Positions 33,372 to 35,943 of a DNA stretch of 35,943 nucleotides are shown piece after piece. Under the pieces are notes generated by a model. That model worked only from the letters and a program-made list of their open reading frames with translations. It did no database searches and had not been told where the DNA came from. The translations under genes and the position numbers were made by a program. The stretch is from Candidatus Zipacnadia bacterium. GTDB taxonomy: Bacteria > Armatimonadota > Zipacnadia > JALGUG01. The stretch covers positions 1 to 35,943 of the forward strand of contig JALGUG010000087.1 in NCBI GenBank assembly GCA_029820995.1, written 5' to 3'. Numbering within the stretch: the stretch's first letter is position 1; the number at the start of each line of letters is the position of its first letter.

Positions 33372-35943
33372 GTGGATGGCGTTTCTGCTGCTGGGAGACG
33401 GACCAACTGGGCGATAACACTGGCGCTGTGGGTCGTGATCTTGATTCTCGGCCTGCTGCTGGTGGGCAAGCTAGCCTCGTCCTTCGCGTCGTGGGACATC
33501 CGGTTCCACAATACGCTGTGGGTCTGGGTAGTTGAGTTTGCACTGTACTTGGGTCTTTTGCTCCTGCGGCTACGTGCACATACAGTTCAAGCCTCCGTGG
33601 TGGTGGCCCTGGCGCTGGGGGGTATGGTTATCCGCTTGCTGTTTGTCATCGGCGCCGCCACCCTCTGGCCGGCCGGGCAGGCTCTGCTGGATCGTATTGA
33701 GTTCTTGTGGGCCTCGCATACGGCGTCAGTGCTCGGCGGTATGCTGATGAGCGCCCTGTGGGCCCTCACGCTGGCCGATTACGCCGCCTTCGCGGGCGGC
33801 ATTTCGCTGGAGGACTTCGAGACTGAAGAGGACCTGTACGGGCCGGGCGAGGCGGCGACGCGTGACCAGATGATTGCCGAGCTGTACCAAGACACCGAGG
33901 AGACACCGCAGGCGCCGGCCTTCCTGTCCCAGCCTTCGGGTGCGCCGGACGTTGCCGAGGCGCTGCAGGACTTTTCCTCGGCACCGGTCGAAGGCCCGGA
34001 TATCGCGGCTCCTGAGGCAGCGGCAGAAGGGCCGCCGCCGCCCCCGGCCCCACCGGTTCAGGAACCGCCAGTGCCAGCGGAACCCGCCGTTGTCGAGACG
34101 GCTCCGGGTCCGGCCACCGAAGCGGCGGAAGAGGCTGAGAGCGGGCCTCTGTTTGAGTTTGAGCGACGCGAGGAGACGGAAGAGACGCCCACGGAGGTCC
34201 CCCCAGCTCCTGCGGCGCCGCCAGTGGCGGCAGACGTTCCGGGCGGGCTAGAGGAACCGGGGCGGCCGGAGTTGCCGCCGGTGGCGATGCCCGAAGGGCA
34301 TACCGGCGCGCCGTTGGGATCCGGTCAGTGCGTGTTGCGGGGCGAGGAGTTGATTATCCCCGCGGAGTGGGTTCTGGCGCAGTTTCCTGAGGGCATCATG
34401 ACCATGACGGCGGAGGAGATCTCGGCCGTTCTGCCTGAGAAGGGCTTCACAGTGCCGCTGGAACCGATCGTCGAGCAGTTGGCCGAGGGGGAGCTGCGGC
34501 TACCGGTGGGCAGCTTCCTGGACCAGCTTCCGGGCGATGCCGCGATTACCTCTGCTGCCGAGATCGAGCGGCGGGTGCCCGAGGGTATTGAACTGCCCCT
34601 GGACCAGGTGGTCCTCGCTCTGCCCCGCAGCTTGTTTGTCTCCACCGAGGGCCAAGAGGCGCCCTGGCCAGTGGAGGAGGTCGAGGTCTTCCAAGGCGGT
34701 CCGCGAGAGAACACCGAGGTCCTTCCTGGCGGCCAGGTGGCCACCGAGCCACCCGTTGCCGCCCCCGAACCCGCGCCGACCGTGGAAGAGGCAGTGCCGC
34801 CGGAACCGGCCGTCGAGCCCACGCCGACCGCGGAGGAGGCAGTGCCGCCGGAACCGGCCGTCGAGCCCGCGCCGACCGCGGAGGAGGCAGTGGCGGCGGA
34901 AACACCAGTAGCCGAGCCGGCGCCCGAGCCCGAACCGCCTGCCATTGAAGTTCCGACTGTGCCGGAGTTGCCTGAGGTGCCCGTGACGGCGCCGGCACCT
35001 GAAGTCGCAGCTCTGACCGAGCAGGATGAGCCCATCAGTGTCGAGCCTGTGATCGAGGAAGCTGCACCGGCGCCCCCTGCAGCGCCTCTGGACATCGAAG
35101 CCGCACGGCAGGCGTTGGCACACTTCTTCCCCGACGAGGATATCGTCGTGGTCTCCGCAGCCTCCATCCTGGCGCAGCTTCCGGACGGTTGCTTCACCGT
35201 CGAGCCGGAGGATTTGGTCAGGCGGCTACCGGAAGGCGCGATCGCGGCGCCGATTGGGGTTGTTCACCCTCAACTGGTCAATGGGCAGGTTCTTATTGAT
35301 ATCGCACTGATCGTTCGCCAATTGCCGAGAGACAGCATGGCAATCGAGCTTGACGCACTGCGACGTTCCCTGCCCGATGGCCAGGTGGAGCTGCCGCTGG
35401 AAGAGGTGGTGCCGCAGATCCCGCCCTCGATGATGGCCTTGCGCGGGGAGCTGGAGGAGATTCCCGAATTGGACGGTGAGCCGCTGTTCCGCCCCGCAGA
35501 GGAGGTGGAGGTGACTGCGGCGACGGTGATTATGAGAACCCAAGAGGCTGACCGCGGTGCTCTGGTCACGGGAGCCGAAGTCCCGTCGCCGGAAAGGGTT
35601 GAGACAGAGCCGGAGGCTGAGGCGCCGGCAGTTGAGGCGGCTGAGGCAGCGGAGCCGGAAGCCCCGGTGTTCGAGGAGCCAAAGGAAGCGGCAGCGGAGG
35701 CTGAGGCGCCGGCAGTTGAGGCGGCCGAAGCAGCGGAGCCGGAAGCCCCGGTGTTCGAGGAGCCGGAGGAAGCGGTAGCGGAGGCGGAGGCTGAGGCGCC
35801 GGCAGTTGAGGTGGCTGAAGCAGCGGAGCCGGAAGCTCCGGTGTTCGAGGAACCGGAGGAAGCGGTAGCGGAGGCGGAGGCTGAGGCGCCGGCAGTTGAG
35901 GCGGCTGAGGCAGCGGAGCCGGAAGCCCCGGTGTTCGAGGAAC
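33372..35943 (+). CDS. Giant membrane-anchored protein with 16-residue LPxG repeats and Pro/Glu/Ala linkers, 3' end outside the window
   Basis: Open frame of at least 857 codons from GTG 33372 (GGGGG 8 nt upstream; another in-frame GTG at 33357) to the right edge. About four membrane segments (~12-35, 52-72, 78-102, 115-140) anchor it. A long acidic Pro/Glu/Ala-rich region follows. It contains two blocks of a 16-residue repeat of the form LPxGxhxhPhxxhhxQ (h = hydrophobic): six units at residues 322-416, and six at 586-682, the first of 17 residues. Between them lies a 48-bp tandem repeat. From about residue 748 an 84/90-bp tandem array begins and runs out of the window. I recognise no family. 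Overall acidity and linkers suggest an extended cytoplasmic scaffold. It directly follows the Roadblock gene and is probably co-transcribed. Confidence 0.85.
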   Translation, partial: MDGVSAAGRRTNWAITLALWVVILILGLLLVGKLASSFASWDIRFHNTLWVWVVEFALYLGLLLLRLRAHTVQASVVVALALGGMVIRLLFVIGAATLWPAGQALLDRIEFLWASHTASVLGGMLMSALWALTLADYAAFAGGISLEDFETEEDLYGPGEAATRDQMIAELYQDTEETPQAPAFLSQPSGAPDVAEALQDFSSAPVEGPDIAAPEAAAEGPPPPPAPPVQEPPVPAEPAVVETAPGPATEAAEEAESGPLFEFERREETEETPTEVPPAPAAPPVAADVPGGLEEPGRPELPPVAMPEGHTGAPLGSGQCVLRGEELIIPAEWVLAQFPEGIMTMTAEEISAVLPEKGFTVPLEPIVEQLAEGELRLPVGSFLDQLPGDAAITSAAEIERRVPEGIELPLDQVVLALPRSLFVSTEGQEAPWPVEEVEVFQGGPRENTEVLPGGQVATEPPVAAPEPAPTVEEAVPPEPAVEPTPTAEEAVPPEPAVEPAPTAEEAVAAETPVAEPAPEPEPPAIEVPTVPELPEVPVTAPAPEVAALTEQDEPISVEPVIEEAAPAPPAAPLDIEAARQALAHFFPDEDIVVVSAASILAQLPDGCFTVEPEDLVRRLPEGAIAAPIGVVHPQLVNGQVLIDIALIVRQLPRDSMAIELDALRRSLPDGQVELPLEEVVPQIPPSMMALRGELEEIPELDGEPLFRPAEEVEVTAATVIMRTQEADRGALVTGAEVPSPERVETEPEAEAPAVEAAEAAEPEAPVFEEPKEAAAEAEAPAVEAAEAAEPEAPVFEEPEEAVAEAEAEAPAVEVAEAAEPEAPVFEEPEEAVAEAEAEAPAVEAAEAAEPEAPVFEE
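34335..34619 (+). repeat. First block of 16-residue LPxG repeats (protein level)
   Basis: Six consecutive units: five of 16 residues (starting LRGEEL, FPEGIM, LPEKGF, LAEGEL, LPGDAA) and one of 15 (VPEGIE). Each ends in a hydrophobic helix-like stretch and often Gln (VLAQ, IVEQ, FLDQ). DNA identity between units is low, so the repeat is old and under protein-level selection. Confidence 0.75.
34773..34904 (+). repeat. 48-bp tandem repeat in the linker
   Basis: Units 34773-34820 and 34821-34868 are near-identical; a partial third begins at 34869. Each encodes 16 residues of the form APTAEEAVPPEPAVEP. High DNA identity means recent expansion of linker sequence. Confidence 0.85.
35127..35417 (+). 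repeat. Second block of 16-residue LPxG repeats (protein level)
   Basis: One 17-residue unit (FPDEDI...) followed by five exact 16-residue units beginning LPDGCF, LPEGAI, LVNGQV, LPRDSM and LPDGQV, then a broken unit IPPSMM. Same pattern as the first block but divergent in DNA. Confidence 0.8.
35613..35943 (+). repeat. 84/90-bp in-frame tandem array, continues past the window
   Basis: The marker GAGGCTGAGGCGCCGGCAGT recurs with its GCT codon at 35616, 35700, 35790 and 35880, giving periods of 84, 90 and 90 bp (28, 30 and 30 residues). Units encode acidic EAEAPAVEAAEAAEPEAPVF-type sequence. The array is cut by the right edge, so copy number is unknown. Confidence 0.92.

Noticed and set aside
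34325-35197. 290-codon open frame on the minus strand, Ser/Gly-rich
   Set aside because: It is the antisense shadow of the Pro/Glu/Ala-rich linker of the giant plus-strand protein; the plus frame has membrane segments, strict 16-residue repeats and a ribosome site.
35613-35943. Regular repeats considered as a CRISPR array
   Set aside because: Units are contiguous, in frame and coding, with no spacers.

Overview
GC-rich bacterial DNA, almost entirely coding. All genes are on the plus strand except a short minus-strand pair (cdsA and a diacylglycerol-kinase-like gene). Several traits point to a free-living bacterium of the Armatimonadota or a similar lineage: a prepilin-like protein with an H-x9-DG tail motif, a secreted protein with a copper-amine-oxidase-N 'stalk' domain, a PATAN-type response regulator, a DHH-CBS-CCA nucleotidyltransferase, and the order lysA / CCA-transferase / M50 protease / trpS / scpA / scpB / DD-carboxypeptidase / rluB. 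This placement is inferred from gene content and was not tested by phylogeny. No rRNA, tRNA, CRISPR array, prophage or insertion sequence was recognised.

Region 1 (1-10947) looks like a carbohydrate region. It starts with the end of a multi-domain jelly-roll protein cut by the window edge. A translationally coupled oxidoreductase pair (Gfo/Idh/MocA and SDR) and a DHDPS-family aldolase/lyase follow. Next come a membrane GAF/HD-GYP c-di-GMP phosphodiesterase and a very large secreted LamG + GH2-like protein whose expected catalytic acid/base Glu is Asn.

Region 2 (10948-16117) holds a composite palindrome and a terminator-like hairpin between convergent genes. The lipid kinase gene here carries a 41-bp tandem duplication that frameshifts its C-terminus. 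cdsA, a small secreted helical protein with a probable frameshift, and a PG_binding_4/VanW-like + CapA fusion follow.

Region 3 (16118-20905) holds the prepilin, a response regulator with a PATAN domain and a degenerate small-GTPase-like domain, and the stalk-domain envelope protein behind a good sigma70-type promoter and a structured leader.

Region 4 (20906-31976) is a dense housekeeping run: lysA, CCA-transferase, M50 protease, trpS, scpA, scpB, DD-carboxypeptidase, rluB and a polytopic GT-C-like membrane protein. scpB and the DD-carboxypeptidase share one uninterrupted frame with no stop between them.

Region 5 (31977-35943) holds two promoter candidates and a long leader, a TPR + Roadblock/LC7 protein, and a very large membrane-anchored protein that runs off the right edge. 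That last protein has two blocks of a 16-residue LPxG-type repeat inside long Pro/Glu/Ala linkers, plus a tandem DNA repeat of 84/90 bp. I recognise no known family in it. Together with the Roadblock protein, and perhaps the PATAN/G-domain regulator, it is the best candidate here for an undescribed system, possibly one of cell polarity or envelope organisation.
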